Notes: generated by a model from the letters alone, not told the origin. A stretch of DNA of 64,000 bases from Methanobacterium sp. SMA-27 (GCF_000744455.1 NZ_JQLY01000001.1:124001-188000), one strand, 5' to 3'; positions 39,096-49,782 are shown, counted from the first letter of the stretch. A program made the numbers and translations.

Positions 39096-40469
39096 ATGAA
39101 GGTTTTAGTAGTGGATATGACCCATGGGGGTGCAATAATAGCATCTGAATTTTTAAAAATACCTAATTTTGAAGTTTATGCATGGGATATATACTCAACA
39201 ATGGAACAAGAAACTCGTATAGAACTAGAAGAGAAAGGGTTGAAATTTGTAGGGAAGGAAGGCTTTGATGATTTAAGGTTAGACAAAAATTATTCTACAG
39301 AATCTGATTTAATATTGATTGCACCGGTTCATTGTGAATTAGAATCTGAAGTTAACATGACCCATCATCAGGCAGTTGGATTCTTACTTGAAAACAAGAT
39401 AAATGTACCAGTAATTGAAGTCACGGGTGTTAAAGGAAAAACAAGTGTTGTATGGATATTAAAAGAGATATTTAAGGGCTCAAATCCTTTAGTTTTAAGC
39501 AGTTTGGGTGTTGAAGTTGTTGAAGACAAAGAATGGAAGCTTTTAAAGCAAAATATAAGCATTACTCCTGCTAGTATAATTGAAGCATTGAAACTTGCAG
39601 AAGGATATGAAGTTGGGATTTGTATCTTTGAAACATCTCTTGGTGGAACAGGACTGGCAGATGTGGGAATACTTACAAATTTAGCTGAAGATTATCCTAT
39701 AGCAAATAATTCAAGGGTTGCTAGTGATGCAAAGTTGCAGATATTCCAAAGTAGAATGGTTTCATGCGATTTGGATTCTTATAATACTAATTATTCTGAA
39801 TTTCAAGAGAAAACAAACACATTTGATAATGGTGAGTTTAAAGTTAAAAATCCTGCAAATTTAACAGCTACACAAATAAGATTTGGGTTTGATAAAACCC
39901 ACATGGGGATAGATATTGTTGATTTTAAAACACTAGGAAATAAAATTATCAATGAATATATTGAAGTGTCCACATTTGCACCATCCCCTATACATATTAG
40001 TAATGTACTAGCAGCAATAACCGCATCTTTAACTCTTGAAGTATCTCTGGAAAAAATAAAGGATGGCTTAAATAATTTTAATGGTGTCAAAGGAAGAACA
40101 TCAACCAGTGATTACAATGGAATTAGAATAATTGAAGAAATAAACCCTGGATTGAATGTCACAGCAGTTAAAAAAGCATTGTCCATGATGAAAGATATGG
40201 ATGATGTATGTGTGATATTTGGAGGTAAATATGGAGTAACATGTGAAGAAATAGATGAAAAATCTGTTTCAGAAGTTTTAGATAAAATAGAAAGTGATGT
40301 ACAATTGATATTAACAGATGAATTGGGAGCTAATGTTAAAAATATTTTAAATAGAAATTTCAAATATTCAAATAATTTAAATGATGCTATAACTTGTGCT
40401 GTCAAAAATACATGTTCTAATATACTCATTATCTACAGATCAAACTTTTCAGATATTAAAAAAAGGTAA
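39096..40469 (+). CDS. cfbE: Coenzyme F430 synthetase (CfbE, Mur ligase family)
   Basis: MurD-like ligase that makes the last ring of coenzyme F430 from 15,17(3)-seco-F430-17(3)-acid. The P-loop is VTGVKGKTSVVWILKEI (about residue 110), with IFETSLGGTGLADVGILTNL and the C-terminal GVKGRTSTSDYNG and IEEINPGLNVTAV. This combination with a methanogen context fits CfbE rather than a cell-wall Mur ligase. Pseudomurein Mur-type enzymes are the main alternative. HemC, the first common tetrapyrrole step enzyme, is the next gene, and nadK ends 4 bp upstream. Confidence 0.85.
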   Translation: MKVLVVDMTHGGAIIASEFLKIPNFEVYAWDIYSTMEQETRIELEEKGLKFVGKEGFDDLRLDKNYSTESDLILIAPVHCELESEVNMTHHQAVGFLLENKINVPVIEVTGVKGKTSVVWILKEIFKGSNPLVLSSLGVEVVEDKEWKLLKQNISITPASIIEALKLAEGYEVGICIFETSLGGTGLADVGILTNLAEDYPIANNSRVASDAKLQIFQSRMVSCDLDSYNTNYSEFQEKTNTFDNGEFKVKNPANLTATQIRFGFDKTHMGIDIVDFKTLGNKIINEYIEVSTFAPSPIHISNVLAAITASLTLEVSLEKIKDGLNNFNGVKGRTSTSDYNGIRIIEEINPGLNVTAVKKALSMMKDMDDVCVIFGGKYGVTCEEIDEKSVSEVLDKIESDVQLILTDELGANVKNILNRNFKYSNNLNDAITCAVKNTCSNILIIYRSNFSDIKKR

Positions 40470-40666
40470 TAGAGAATTCAGAACTTTACATGGTAACATT
40501 TATTAGAGATTATACAAGAATCATTCACTAGGAGTTTTAATGAAATGATTGTTAGGATCACTATATTCAAGATCCTTTATAATTATTAATCTCAATTCGG
40601 AACTTTTAATGGAATATATTTAACCAATGACTATAACTGAAGTTTTTCTTACTGGAGATGATTTTT

Positions 40667-41539
40667 TTGAAGGTTGGCACAAGGGGGAGCAGTCTTGCAA
40701 CTGTCCAAACAAAGAGTATAATTTATGCATTATCCAAAATAACACATGAAAAAATAGATATTGAGATTATCAAAACTACTGGAGATAAAATCCAGGATTC
40801 CCAACTTTACAACATTGATGCCAAGGGTATATTTACCCGTGAACTTGATAACGCAGTTTTACAAGGAGATGTGGATTTTGCAGTCCACAGCCTAAAGGAT
40901 CTACCAACAGAACTTGAAGGAGACCTAGAAATAGTTGCAATCCCTCAAAGAGAATCTTCAAACGAAGTTTTGGTATCAGAGTATGAATGGGATGAACTTC
41001 CATCTGGTGCAATAGTAGGAACAAGTAGCATTAGAAGGGAAGCTTTCTGTAACTTTCATAAAAAAGATTTTAGTATAAAAACTATAAGGGGAAATATAGA
41101 TACAAGAATAAAGAAAGTATTAAGTGGAGATTACGATGCAACTATAATGGCCGAGGCAGGTTTAAAAAGACTTGGTCTAAATGAACATATAAAAAAAAGG
41201 TTTTCAATTGAGTATTTTACTCCTGCTGCAGGGCAGGGCGCAATCGCAGTTGTTGCGAGACATGATAGTGATAAAAGAAACATTTTAGAGAATTTAAACC
41301 ACTTGCCTTCATTCCAGGAAGTAACTGCAGAAAAAAGGGTTCTTCAGGAGTTAGGTGTTGGTTGTCAATGGCCTTTAGGTGTTTCTGCTAATATAAAAGA
41401 GAATAAACTCAAACTCTGTGCTGTTCTTCTTACAAAAGAAGGCAAAGTACTTTCAAGAGTGAAGGTGGAAGGTTCTGCAGATGAAGCCAGTAAATTGGGT
41501 TTGAAAGCTGCAAAACTTATGATGGAGGATTATATTTGA
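40667..41539 (+). CDS. hemC: Hydroxymethylbilane synthase (porphobilinogen deaminase)
   Basis: Joins four porphobilinogen units into hydroxymethylbilane, the precursor of sirohaem, cobamides and F430. Motifs: VGTRGSSLATVQTKSI at the N-terminus, AVHSLKDLPTEL, GTSSIRREAF, IRGNIDTRIKKV and the cofactor cysteine in LGVGCQWPLGVSA (about residue 238). TTG 40667 is chosen because GGAG (40654-40657) is 9 nt upstream; ATG 40658 overlaps that site. The next gene starts 4 nt before the stop. Confidence 0.95.
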   Translation: MKVGTRGSSLATVQTKSIIYALSKITHEKIDIEIIKTTGDKIQDSQLYNIDAKGIFTRELDNAVLQGDVDFAVHSLKDLPTELEGDLEIVAIPQRESSNEVLVSEYEWDELPSGAIVGTSSIRREAFCNFHKKDFSIKTIRGNIDTRIKKVLSGDYDATIMAEAGLKRLGLNEHIKKRFSIEYFTPAAGQGAIAVVARHDSDKRNILENLNHLPSFQEVTAEKRVLQELGVGCQWPLGVSANIKENKLKLCAVLLTKEGKVLSRVKVEGSADEASKLGLKAAKLMMEDYI

Positions 41540-42489
41540 GTAAGGTTAACGTTGGTGTAGTCGGTGTCGGAGCTATGGGTTACAACCATGTAAGGGTTTA
41601 TTCTGAACTTGAAAATGCTAATTTAATGGCTGTTTCCGATCTTATGAGGGGAACACTAGCAGAAGTTTCGAAGGAGTTCAACACCGTTGGATTTGTTGAT
41701 TACGATAACATTTTGAGAATGCCCGAGATAGATGTGGTTAGTGTTTGTGTACCCACAACATATCATTATGATGTAGTTATGAGTGCAATTGAACAAGGAA
41801 AACATGTATTAGTTGAAAAACCTATTGCATTCACTTTAGATGAGGCAAAGGACATGGTTAATGCAGCCCATGAGGCAGGAGTTAAGCTTGCAACAGGGCA
41901 TGTTGAAAGATTCAATCCGGCTGTTGTTGAGGCTAAAAGACTCATGAGGGAAGGTGTGATTGGAGAAGTTGTATCTGCTTCAGCTAAAAGAGTAGGGCCT
42001 TTTCCTCCAAGAATTAAAGATGTTGGTGTTACAATTGATCTCGCTATACACGAAGTAGATATTATGTTCTATCTTTTGGACAGTCCTGCTTCACGTGTGT
42101 ATGCAAACATGGGCAGTAGACTTGAAAAATGTGAATATGAAGATCATGCAGAAATAATGATGAAGTTTGAAAATGGCGTTGTTGGTATACTTGAAACCAA
42201 CTGGCTAACACCGTATAAAAAGAGACAACTTGAGATTACAGGGGTTGAAGGAATTATTTCTCTAGATTATATTGATCAAACAGTTGAAGTCTATGGAAAA
42301 AATGCTCAAAAAGTAGATGTAGTCCATTCAGAACCTCTAAAAGACGAACTTAAATCGTTCTTATCATCAGTTACCAATGATGAGGAACCTAAGATAACAG
42401 GGGAAGATGGAATCCATGCATTGAAGGTTGTGCTTGCTGCCATGAAATCTGCTCAGAAATTAACCCCTGTGAATATGAATGAATGTTAA
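41536..42489 (+). CDS. Gfo/Idh/MocA family oxidoreductase
   Basis: A 317-residue NAD(P)-dependent dehydrogenase. The Rossmann motif [20 protein letters not shown] is at the start, the family signature [18 protein letters not shown] (EKP) near residue 95, and the substrate-domain [14 protein letters not shown] (with the conserved D-x3-H). Members act on sugars, inositol or biliverdin; the position after hemC raises the idea of tetrapyrrole or sugar chemistry, but nothing decides this. Start TTG 41536 overlaps the hemC stop by 4 nt. Confidence 0.85.
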   Translation: MSKVNVGVVGVGAMGYNHVRVYSELENANLMAVSDLMRGTLAEVSKEFNTVGFVDYDNILRMPEIDVVSVCVPTTYHYDVVMSAIEQGKHVLVEKPIAFTLDEAKDMVNAAHEAGVKLATGHVERFNPAVVEAKRLMREGVIGEVVSASAKRVGPFPPRIKDVGVTIDLAIHEVDIMFYLLDSPASRVYANMGSRLEKCEYEDHAEIMMKFENGVVGILETNWLTPYKKRQLEITGVEGIISLDYIDQTVEVYGKNAQKVDVVHSEPLKDELKSFLSSVTNDEEPKITGEDGIHALKVVLAAMKSAQKLTPVNMNEC

Positions 42490-42509
42490 TTAATGAGGGA
42501 TGTGATTCC

Positions 42510-43112
42510 ATGAATGAAAAACTCATTAAAAGAGCCTATGAGCTTAGAAATAGAGGTTTTACAACAGGAGAAATAGCAGACGAATTAAACGTTTCAAAAG
42601 ATACTGCAAGATGGCTTATTTTACAGGGAAAAGATAGTAAAACACAAGATAAGTCAGAAAAAGCACCTATTGACTTTGCAATAAATTGGAACAGTCTAGG
42701 TGGAAGTTCAATTAGAATGAAATATGTCTCTGCTGCAATGGCAGATATGGCACTTAAATATGGAGAACCTGATGTAATAGTGGGTATAACAGTAAGTGGT
42801 ATACCGTTTGCAACCATGATGGCAGAGATACTTGGATCGGATATATCTGTTTTCCATCCAATAAAACATAGAAAGATGGAAGAGGATGCAAAGGGTGCTG
42901 TAAGTAGTAATTTTGCTTCTGTTGAAGGACGTAAAGTTGTTATTGTAGACGATGTTATTACAAGTGGGCGAACTATAAGTGAAGCAGCCAAGGTGTTCAA
43001 AGATTTGGGAGCTATACCAATAGCAGTAGTTGTGCTCATTGATAAAGCAGGCATATCTGAAGTTGAAAATGTTCCTGTTGAATCTTTAATCAGTGTTAGC
43101 AGGTTAGGATAA
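42510..43112 (+). CDS. gfcR: HTH-PRTase regulator, GfcR/PyrE-like
   Basis: A 200-residue fusion of an N-terminal HTH ([30 protein letters not shown]) to a phosphoribosyltransferase domain with the PRPP loop [18 protein letters not shown]. This is the GfcR/orotate-PRTase-like family, which in halophiles regulates sugar catabolism; in methanogens the ligand is unknown. ATG 42510 is chosen over an upstream ATG; a GTGA lies at 42502-42505. It overlaps no neighbour but follows the oxidoreductase by about 20 bp. Confidence 0.88.
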   Translation: MNEKLIKRAYELRNRGFTTGEIADELNVSKDTARWLILQGKDSKTQDKSEKAPIDFAINWNSLGGSSIRMKYVSAAMADMALKYGEPDVIVGITVSGIPFATMMAEILGSDISVFHPIKHRKMEEDAKGAVSSNFASVEGRKVVIVDDVITSGRTISEAAKVFKDLGAIPIAVVVLIDKAGISEVENVPVESLISVSRLG

Positions 43113-43178
43113 AAATTTATCCTTTTTTACTAAAAAAAGTCTACTGTAGACATATTAATAAAAAAAAATAAGAACAGA

Positions 43179-44408
43179 TTAAGGTCTATACCTTAATATG
43201 GCTCCTATGCCTCCAAAAGCCTTTAGAAGCTGCATTCCTTCTTCAGTTTCTGTTGATATTATCTCTACTTCTGAACCAACTTCTTCTGCCAGAGCAACAA
43301 AATCGTCAATAACATCCTCTGTCTCGCCAACTTTCATTTTTTCATTACAGTCGGGACAGGATTTATCTTTAATTTCATTCTTATTTTTTATGGTTTTATC
43401 CATGGTCTTTCCACATGCCTGGCATTCATAGTTAACTCGTTTTGATTTAATGTCTTCTGATAACAATAGTACTTCAACAGCACCCATCTGAAGGTTACGC
43501 CTTACTTCAGCTTCTCCATAAGATGCAAGTCCCTGTTCATTTATAAGTTCTACTAAAAATCTCTGTACTAATTTTTTCTCCCTTACAACATCAATTTCGG
43601 TTAGTACATCCATAGATTTTTCCATAACTTCTCTTATTCCAAATTCTCCAGTATAAGATGTGTCAACGGTTGTTATCAACAGATTTTTTATTTCATGATG
43701 AAGATAATCACCTTCAACAAATTCATCCTTTGTATGTCCCGGACCTCCAATTATAACTCCTTTAAGATCAGGGACATCTAAAAATGCTTCATTCATGTGA
43801 TTTCCTATTCTTTTTAAAAATTCATGAGCTGCTAGATCAATAAGACGGTCAAACCTTCTCTGAGATTGTCCCCCTGCTTTATGTTTACCTGGAACACCAC
43901 TGGTAAGATTTTTTATTATATCAATTCGTTTTCCCCGGAGAATAGCAATTGTTGCTTCTTTACGATCTATAACTGCAAGCCCATAAACATCCTTATCTTC
44001 AATTATCTCCTGAAGAGGTTTTAGGAAAAAGGTTGAATCACAATGGTAAATATAAGTCTGAACAGGTTCAGGCGGTTCGAACATGTATGTTTCCATTTTC
44101 TCTGTACCCGGTCCACCTCTAGGGATCATTCCAACAAACAAAACTAAACCCTTTTCAGGGGGGCGTTGAAAAAGTTTCATCCTTTGCATTATAACCTCTA
44201 TTGCAGATTGAACATTTTTCTTTGTTTGTTTGCTTTTGATGTTGGCACTCTGACTCAGCTCTTCACGCATATGTTTTACAACATCACTGATCTGACGATC
44301 TGGTGGAATATAAACTGTTACTAATTCTGTACCTCGTCCCTTTTTTTCTGATAATTCTTTAAGGGTTCTTTTTACTTCGTACAGTTCTTTTGATGATACT
44401 TCACTCAC
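43179..44408 (-). CDS. prf1: Peptide chain release factor aRF1
   Basis: Class I release factor recognising all three stop codons. The stop-codon NIKS motif is in [13 protein letters not shown], the catalytic GGQ in [15 protein letters not shown], and the C-terminal minidomain with a CxxC zinc site (CQACGKTMD...CPDCNEKM) is present. Length 409 is normal. GTG 44408 follows GGAG. It is a lone minus-strand gene between gfcR and the UMP kinase. Confidence 0.97.
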   Translation of the reverse strand: MSEVSSKELYEVKRTLKELSEKKGRGTELVTVYIPPDRQISDVVKHMREELSQSANIKSKQTKKNVQSAIEVIMQRMKLFQRPPEKGLVLFVGMIPRGGPGTEKMETYMFEPPEPVQTYIYHCDSTFFLKPLQEIIEDKDVYGLAVIDRKEATIAILRGKRIDIIKNLTSGVPGKHKAGGQSQRRFDRLIDLAAHEFLKRIGNHMNEAFLDVPDLKGVIIGGPGHTKDEFVEGDYLHHEIKNLLITTVDTSYTGEFGIREVMEKSMDVLTEIDVVREKKLVQRFLVELINEQGLASYGEAEVRRNLQMGAVEVLLLSEDIKSKRVNYECQACGKTMDKTIKNKNEIKDKSCPDCNEKMKVGETEDVIDDFVALAEEVGSEVEIISTETEEGMQLLKAFGGIGAILRYRP

Positions 44409-44592
44409 TTTATGTCACTCCTAAACTGTGGAAATTCATTGTATTTAATATATCTCGTGTATAAATTTAAAATAGAGCATGTGTAAATTTAACTTATTTT
44501 TGGTTATGAACTACAAACTACTTCAACTTACTTATGTTATATCTTCTAAACTATTTATTATATTAAATTTAAGTATCTTTGATGGTGATGAG

Positions 44593-45273
44593 ATGAAGAT
44601 AGTTGTTACAATAGGCGGTTCAATAATAATTAAAGATTATGATTACAAAAAATTCAGGGACTATGCAGAGGTACTGCAGGACCTGTCCAAAGAACATCAA
44701 ATATTCGTTGTTGTTGGAGGTGGAAAAACAGCTCGTGATTACATAGGAATTGCTAGAGGTCTTGAAGCATCTGAAGCAATGTGTGATGATGTGGGTATAG
44801 AAGTAACAAGACTGAATGCAAAGCTTTTAATTACAGCTCTTGGGGCGGATGCATATCCTGAAGTACCCCATAACTTTAGAGAGGCGTTACAATTTGCAAG
44901 TTCTAATAGAATCATTGTTATGGGCGGTACAGAACCAGCACATAGTACAGATGCAGTAGGAAGTATTCTTGCGGAATTTGTGGGTGCAGAACTACTCATT
45001 AATGCAACCTCTGTAGATGGTCTTTACAACAAAGACCCTAATAAGTATCCTGATGCAGAGAAATTTGATGAGGTTAAACCATCTAAGATGATGGAACTTA
45101 TGTCAACCAAGGATATTAAGGCGGGTACATACGAATTTTTTGATATGACAGCGATACAGATTATTAAGAGATCAAGTATCAAAACAGTTATATTAAATGG
45201 GGGAGATCCTCAAAATATTAAAACTGCAATAAATGGTAAAATAGGTACCATAATACTGCCAGAAGAATATTAA
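44593..45273 (+). CDS. pyrH: Uridylate kinase (UMP kinase), archaeal type
   Basis: Amino acid kinase family enzyme making UDP from [21 protein letters not shown] at the start, [34 protein letters not shown] and [14 protein letters not shown] are typical. The start is ATG 44593 with GGTGA at 44584-44588; an upstream in-frame ATG at 44479 would add 38 hydrophobic residues unlike the family. Length 226 is normal. Confidence 0.94.
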   Translation: MKIVVTIGGSIIIKDYDYKKFRDYAEVLQDLSKEHQIFVVVGGGKTARDYIGIARGLEASEAMCDDVGIEVTRLNAKLLITALGADAYPEVPHNFREALQFASSNRIIVMGGTEPAHSTDAVGSILAEFVGAELLINATSVDGLYNKDPNKYPDAEKFDEVKPSKMMELMSTKDIKAGTYEFFDMTAIQIIKRSSIKTVILNGGDPQNIKTAINGKIGTIILPEEY

Positions 45274-45331
45274 ATAAAAAAAAATATTATAGTATATTAA
45301 AATATAACAATAAAATTCAAGAGGTTTAAAA

Positions 45332-45532
45332 ATGACTGATCAACACAAGCACTGTCCAATGTGCCAAAAACCAATACCTTTATCAGAAAAATTCTGTTCA
45401 CCCAAGTGCGAGCAGATTTACAATGAAAACCAGAGGAAAGTTGCAAAATCAAGAAGAGTACTTTATATAATATTTGCAGTATTCATTATAATATGGCTTT
45501 TCTTTACTTTAAAAGGTAGAATAGGTTTATAA
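45332..45532 (+). CDS. DUF2116 zinc-ribbon/membrane protein
   Basis: A 66-residue protein with an N-terminal [21 protein letters not shown] zinc knuckle (four cysteines), a basic linker QRKVAKSRR and one C-terminal membrane helix (about residues 45-62). This is the methanogen DUF2116 layout, described as a Zn-ribbon RNA-binding-like protein. The ribosome binding site GAGG lies before ATG 45332. It follows pyrH by 58 bp and may share its transcript. Confidence 0.82.
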   Translation: MTDQHKHCPMCQKPIPLSEKFCSPKCEQIYNENQRKVAKSRRVLYIIFAVFIIIWLFFTLKGRIGL

Positions 45533-45620
45533 TTTAATTTTTTTTTATTATTTACAATTAAAACCAACTAACTTACTTTTTTGTTTTTTTGCTTAAAATT
45601 CAATATTCGCAATTTGAAAG

Positions 45621-45842
45621 ATGTGAACTACCCCTCCCTTTCGGAAGGAGCTTCTTCCTTCATTAAATCCACTAATGTGGTTTTTTCAGAGAAGCTTTAA
45701 TTTCCGTAGTTCCTACGGTACTGATTAGATTAAGTGTAGTATGCTTAGTTATCGCATACGATACTATTAATTATTGTTAAACTATTATTTATATATAGTG
45801 GTTGGATTCATCCCCACCCTCACACATGGGGTATTCTCCAAC
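45621..45842. mobile_element. Multi-hairpin element, possible decayed IS200/IS605-type end
   Basis: Five hairpins lie in series: CTCC..GGAG (45634-45650), CCAC-TAAT-GTGG (45669-45680), CCGTAG-TTC-CTACGG (45704-45718, perfect), GTATGC..GCATAC (45739-45759) and a composite GTTGGA/TCCAAC with inner CCCCA/TGGGG (45801-45842). The last one, a GTTGGATTCATCCCC...GGGGTATTCTCCAAC type hairpin, resembles subterminal hairpins of IS200/IS605 (TnpB) elements. No transposase remains. It is either a short non-autonomous element (PATE-like), an omegaRNA-like relic, or a structured RNA gene. Confidence 0.5.
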
Positions 45843-45908
45843 ATTAAGATAAAAAAATTTTAAATCAAAATAAGTTATCAAAAATAAAAAAAGAAATTGA
45901 TGGTGTAG

Positions 45909-46904
45909 TTATAAAGTTACACCCATGTCGAGCTGTTCAGTTAATTCTTTGTATCTGTTACGGATGGTTACTTCTGTAACACCGGCAATGTCTGCAACAT
46001 CTCTTTGAGTTTTTCTTTCACCTAGAAGTACAGATGCTATATATAATGCTGCTGCAGCAACACCTGTTGGCCCTCTTCCAGATGTAAGCCCTTTTTCCAT
46101 TGCTTTTTCAATTATTTCTATAGCTTTTGACTGAACTTCACCTGAAAGGCTTAGTTCACTTGCGAATCTTGGAACGTAGTCAACTGGTGATGTTGGGGGT
46201 AGTTTAATGTTTAGTTCCCTTGTAAGGAACCTGTAAGTTCTTCCAACTTCTTTTTTACTGACTCTAGAGACTTCTGCTATTTCATCAAGTGTTCTTGGAA
46301 CATTGCATCTTCTACATGCTGCATATAGTGATGCTGCAACGACTCCTTCAATACTTCTTCCACGAATTAGCTTGTTTTCAACAGCGTTTCTGTAAACTAC
46401 TGATGCTGCTTCCCTAACACTTCTTGGAAGTCCCAATCTTGATGAATCCCGGTCTAATTCGCTCAGAGCGAATGCAAGGTTTCTTTCGGTTGCACCGGAT
46501 ATTCTGATCTTTCTCTGCCATTTTCTGAGCCTGTACCATTGTGCACGATTTCTGGCAGGTATGTCACGACCGTATATATCTTTATTTCTCCAGTCGATCA
46601 TGGTTGAGAGTCCTTTGTCGTGTATTGTATATGTTATTGGTGCACCGACTCTGGTTCTTTTATCACGTTGTTCATGGTCAAATGCTCTCCATTCAGGACC
46701 CATATCCACCAAATTATCATCAATAACAAGGCCACATGCTCCACAAACTATTTCGCCACGTTCGTGGTCATTTATTAGTTTATCAGAGCCACATTCTGGG
46801 CATTTAGTTTCAATTTTTTCAATTTCTGAAACGTCCTGTTTCATTTGTTCCTTTTCTGAAACATTTGGCTCCAAATTTTCGTCCTCAACTACTTCGTGTT
46901 TCAT
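45909..46904 (-). CDS. tfb: Transcription initiation factor TFB
   Basis: Archaeal TFIIB. It has the N-terminal zinc ribbon [19 protein letters not shown]...CGACG (about residues 34-60), the B-finger region [17 protein letters not shown], and two cyclin repeats, the second with [16 protein letters not shown] and [20 protein letters not shown]. An acidic, Glu-rich 30-residue N-terminal extension ([20 protein letters not shown]...) precedes the ribbon. No intein. Its ATG overlaps the stop of gar1 by 4 nt, the usual archaeal pair. Confidence 0.96.
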   Translation of the reverse strand: MKHEVVEDENLEPNVSEKEQMKQDVSEIEKIETKCPECGSDKLINDHERGEIVCGACGLVIDDNLVDMGPEWRAFDHEQRDKRTRVGAPITYTIHDKGLSTMIDWRNKDIYGRDIPARNRAQWYRLRKWQRKIRISGATERNLAFALSELDRDSSRLGLPRSVREAASVVYRNAVENKLIRGRSIEGVVAASLYAACRRCNVPRTLDEIAEVSRVSKKEVGRTYRFLTRELNIKLPPTSPVDYVPRFASELSLSGEVQSKAIEIIEKAMEKGLTSGRGPTGVAAAALYIASVLLGERKTQRDVADIAGVTEVTIRNRYKELTEQLDMGVTL

Positions 46905-47176
46905 TTCGTCCTTCGTTTCTGTCGCCCCCGTTTTTCTATCTTTTTTGAGGATATGTACAAAGTTTCTCCAACTCGATTTTCAAGATTTCTAGAATTTTTT
47001 GCAAAGACTTTTACAGAGATATATTGACATTTTGTTGGACCAAATACATCATAAATGGTCCCAAACTTTTTGTTATCCTTTGTAAAAACAGACAAACCAA
47101 AACCTGGTGTTTGATCAGATTTTAATATGACTCTGTTCCTATTGGAGATGTGTGATATTTTTCCCAGTTGTTTCAT
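46901..47176 (-). CDS. gar1: H/ACA RNP protein Gar1
   Basis: Small component of the H/ACA snoRNP-like complex for pseudouridylation. The 91-residue protein starts [19 protein letters not shown], has the core [22 protein letters not shown] with the conserved GxxxDVFGP, and a basic C-terminal tail [17 protein letters not shown] 47176 is preferred to a TTG five codons upstream, since the GAGGGTAGGG stretch lies between them. It is coupled to tfb with an ATGA overlap. Confidence 0.9.
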   Translation of the reverse strand: MKQLGKISHISNRNRVILKSDQTPGFGLSVFTKDNKKFGTIYDVFGPTKCQYISVKVFAKNSRNLENRVGETLYISSKKIEKRGRQKRRTK

Positions 47177-47301
47177 TAACCCTACCCTCAAACCGAAAGT
47201 TTTATATAATATTTATTGTCGAAAGAACTTATATTTAAACATTTCGATAGTTTTAAAAGTAGAAATCGAGGTGTAATAGATGACATATCCTTTATTATGG
47301 A

Positions 47302-48360
47302 TTAAGAAGAGCTTGAATCGCTATTTTTCAGAAGCCTACCATAATAAGCTGTTGTAAATGCTCCTACTATTGTAGGCATTAAATAACTTACAATACGATC
47401 AATCAAACTTGCAGCAATAACAATATCTGCAGGAACACCCACTACTAGAAAAAGTCCAACCATGGTTGCTTCACGAAGTCCCAAAGCTCCCGGAATGGTT
47501 GGAAGAATAGTTATCAAAATTCCTATGGTATAAATGATTATCATGGGAATAATAGGGGGAAATGATCCAACAGCAACAAAACAAAGGTACATTCTCAACA
47601 TATCCGTACCCCACATTGCGAATGAGATGGCAAGTCCTAATGTAAACATTTTATGGTCTTGAAGGACTGTTGCGAATCCTGTTGAAAATCTTTCTACATA
47701 ATAAATAATTTGATCTGTAACTTGAGCAAAAGTTAATTCTTTTTTGGTAAGTTTTATGAAGAATGGGAATAAAGAACGGGCAATAGAAAGTATAATCCTT
47801 TCAGCTATCTCTCTTTTAACACCTACATATATTAAAAGTCCGAAAAAGGACATGGTTATTATTATTAGAAAACTTATGAAGAGTCCACTCCAGAAACCAA
47901 TATTCCAAGTTGAAATCATATAAATAGCAAAACCCGAAACAAGCACAAATGGAAAAAATTCAAAAACTCTGTCAGCACTTGCTGAAACAAAAGCAAGATC
48001 GAATGAAATTCCCTCGAACTTGCTCAATAAATATGCTCTCATTGGTTCGCCACCAGCAGCTCCTGGGGTAAGGTTATTGCCAAATAGACTAGAGAACATC
48101 ATTACAAATAACTTATTAAATCCTGGAGATTTATCTATAACCTTCAAAATCAAAGACCATCGAACAGTCCATGCACCAATAATCACAATCTCTAAAATTA
48201 AAGCGATTAATATAATTAGAGGGTTTGATTTACTTAAAACATCTAGTATGTCCTGTATTCCAACAACAAATGAGATTATAAAAATTATAAACGCACCAAT
48301 TATTATAGTAGCGGTTATTTCCCATTTATGGTCGCTTATTAATTCAGAAGTAGTCTGCAT
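47302..48360 (-). CDS. UPF0104/LPG synthase-type membrane protein
   Basis: A 352-residue integral membrane protein with about eight helices, of the lysylphosphatidylglycerol synthase transmembrane (UPF0104, AglD-like) family. The signature parts are GNNLTPGAAGGEPMRAYLL near residue 95, VSASADRVFEFFPF, and TILPTIPGALGLREATMVGLF. Family members take part in lipid-linked sugar or lipid transfer across the membrane. No catalytic soluble domain is fused. Monocistronic on the minus strand. Confidence 0.86.
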   Translation of the reverse strand: MQTTSELISDHKWEITATIIIGAFIIFIISFVVGIQDILDVLSKSNPLIILIALILEIVIIGAWTVRWSLILKVIDKSPGFNKLFVMMFSSLFGNNLTPGAAGGEPMRAYLLSKFEGISFDLAFVSASADRVFEFFPFVLVSGFAIYMISTWNIGFWSGLFISFLIIITMSFFGLLIYVGVKREIAERIILSIARSLFPFFIKLTKKELTFAQVTDQIIYYVERFSTGFATVLQDHKMFTLGLAISFAMWGTDMLRMYLCFVAVGSFPPIIPMIIIYTIGILITILPTIPGALGLREATMVGLFLVVGVPADIVIAASLIDRIVSYLMPTIVGAFTTAYYGRLLKNSDSSSS

Positions 48361-48459
48361 CTTAAAAAAATATAGTGGGGGTCATATATCAAGTTATCTA
48401 TCAATCTTATAACTACCACATTAATTATGCTAAAATTAAGTAATTAACTGATTATTTCA

Positions 48460-49143
48460 TTATTTAATATCTAAAATGTCCAGAAATGATTTTCCATTTT
48501 TAAGCTGAAGCACTAAATTGTCTTCGTTAATTAATATATTATACGCCTCTTTGAAGACTTCCTCAGCTATTTCATGAGGAACACAGACAACTCCACATTC
48601 ATCCCCAATTATAAGATCACCGGGATGTATTGTTGTTTCCCCACAGATGATTGGAATGTTAATCTTTCCTTCAGCCAGCGGCTTTCCTGCATTGGGAATA
48701 ATAGCCCTCGAAAATACAGGGTAATCTACTTTTTTAACTCCTGAAACATCTCTACTGGCCCCATAAACTACAGTTCCAGAAAGACCTTCTATTTGGGCAG
48801 TTGTAGATGCCATTTCACCCCAAACTGCAGGATCATCATTATCACAACATATAATCAGGACATCTCCCTTTTCTGCAGCATATATCCCTTTTATAACTGT
48901 TCCCCAGTCATTGGCAGAGGTTTTTACAGTTGTAGCATTACCCATAATTTTGAAACTTTTTTTTATAGGTTTTAATCCTTCAAGAACCCCAGTTTGATCG
49001 GTTATATTTCTCATCGCATCCGATACTTGTGATGTTGTTAGGGTTGAGCTGGATAACTTTGAACTTGAAGATTTATTCGAAAATTGGAATAAAAAATTTT
49101 CAGGAGAGAGTTTCTCCTTCATAATTTTCCCTTTTTTATCCAT
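48460..49143 (-). CDS. RraA-like family protein
   Basis: A 227-residue protein of the RraA/dimethylmenaquinone methyltransferase-like fold. Conserved parts: TSQVSDAMRNITDQTGVLEGLKP in two blocks, ADVLIICCDNDDPAVWGEM-type region, GLSGTVVYGASRDVSGVKK (the RDV active-site motif) and PGDLIIGDECGVVCVPHE. In other organisms such proteins are aldolases or RNase E inhibitors; in methanogens a role in carbon metabolism is likely. It starts 6 bp after the stop of the DUF211 gene, so they are co-transcribed. Confidence 0.8.
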   Translation of the reverse strand: MDKKGKIMKEKLSPENFLFQFSNKSSSSKLSSSTLTTSQVSDAMRNITDQTGVLEGLKPIKKSFKIMGNATTVKTSANDWGTVIKGIYAAEKGDVLIICCDNDDPAVWGEMASTTAQIEGLSGTVVYGASRDVSGVKKVDYPVFSRAIIPNAGKPLAEGKINIPIICGETTIHPGDLIIGDECGVVCVPHEIAEEVFKEAYNILINEDNLVLQLKNGKSFLDILDIK

Positions 49144-49149
49144 TAAAAA

Positions 49150-49446
49150 TCAATCCTGAGGAGTTGTAACTTCTTCAATTAATTTTGTTCCTGCAACAAC
49201 TTCATCAACACTATGAATTGATCCACCATATTCTTCTATTGCTTTGGTAATCTCATCAAAATCCAAGTCGTCTCCCTGCATTGTAACTTTGATATTTTCA
49301 GTTTCCTTATCAATTTCCATAAGTGTGATATTAACTCCATCAACTCCACGTATTTCACTTAGATATTTAGCAAATGAAGGAATTATTGGTTCATGAGGTT
49401 TTAATATGTCCAGAACTATTCTTATTAGGCCTTTTGCCACTTTCAT
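49150..49446 (-). CDS. DUF211 family protein
   Basis: A 98-residue ferredoxin-like-fold protein of archaeal DUF211. It shows GLIRIVLDILKPHEPIIPSF, RGVDGVNITLMEIDKETENI and DFDEITKAIEEYGGSIHSVD, all diagnostic. Structures of homologues form dodecamers, with a proposed metal-binding role. GGAGG lies 2 nt before ATG 49446. It is the first gene of a pair with the RraA-like gene. Confidence 0.88.
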   Translation of the reverse strand: MKVAKGLIRIVLDILKPHEPIIPSFAKYLSEIRGVDGVNITLMEIDKETENIKVTMQGDDLDFDEITKAIEEYGGSIHSVDEVVAGTKLIEEVTTPQD

Positions 49447-49782
49447 TTCCTCCGAATTTTTTTAAATTTATCATTTAAATTTTAAAGTATTTAAAATATA
49501 CAGAATATAACTCTTGAATCAAAAATATTTAAACTTTACATTAAGCATTGCTTATATTTATAATTAAGGCTGTGATTAAAATTTATTAGGATCAACATAG
49601 AACATTCCATTTATTAATAGAAACTCAGAATTATCATTAATATGGATTTTAAAGAGTTGTATGGTTTTAAAGGAGGATAAATGGCATTTCTTCATAACCA
49701 TTTTATTTACTTCAATTTTATATATGAGTTAGGTTATAATATTTTGTAGATACTTATTCAACATCATAAAAAGGGCTTACAA
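49447..49782. other. Intergenic region with two mini reading frames
   Basis: About 335 bp upstream of the TOPRIM gene. A 12-codon frame MDFKELYGFKGG (49641-49679) ends in TAA directly next to ATG 49681, which starts a 22-codon frame (MAFLHNHFIYFNF...) ending at 49749. The second ATG is preceded by a perfect GGAGGATAA, so the small peptide may be translated, perhaps as a leader of the TOPRIM-dnaG unit; remnants of a lost gene are the alternative. Confidence 0.35.

Noticed and set aside
45621..45842. CRISPR array
   Set aside because: The hairpins differ from each other in sequence and spacing; there is no repeated direct repeat with unique spacers, here or elsewhere in the window.
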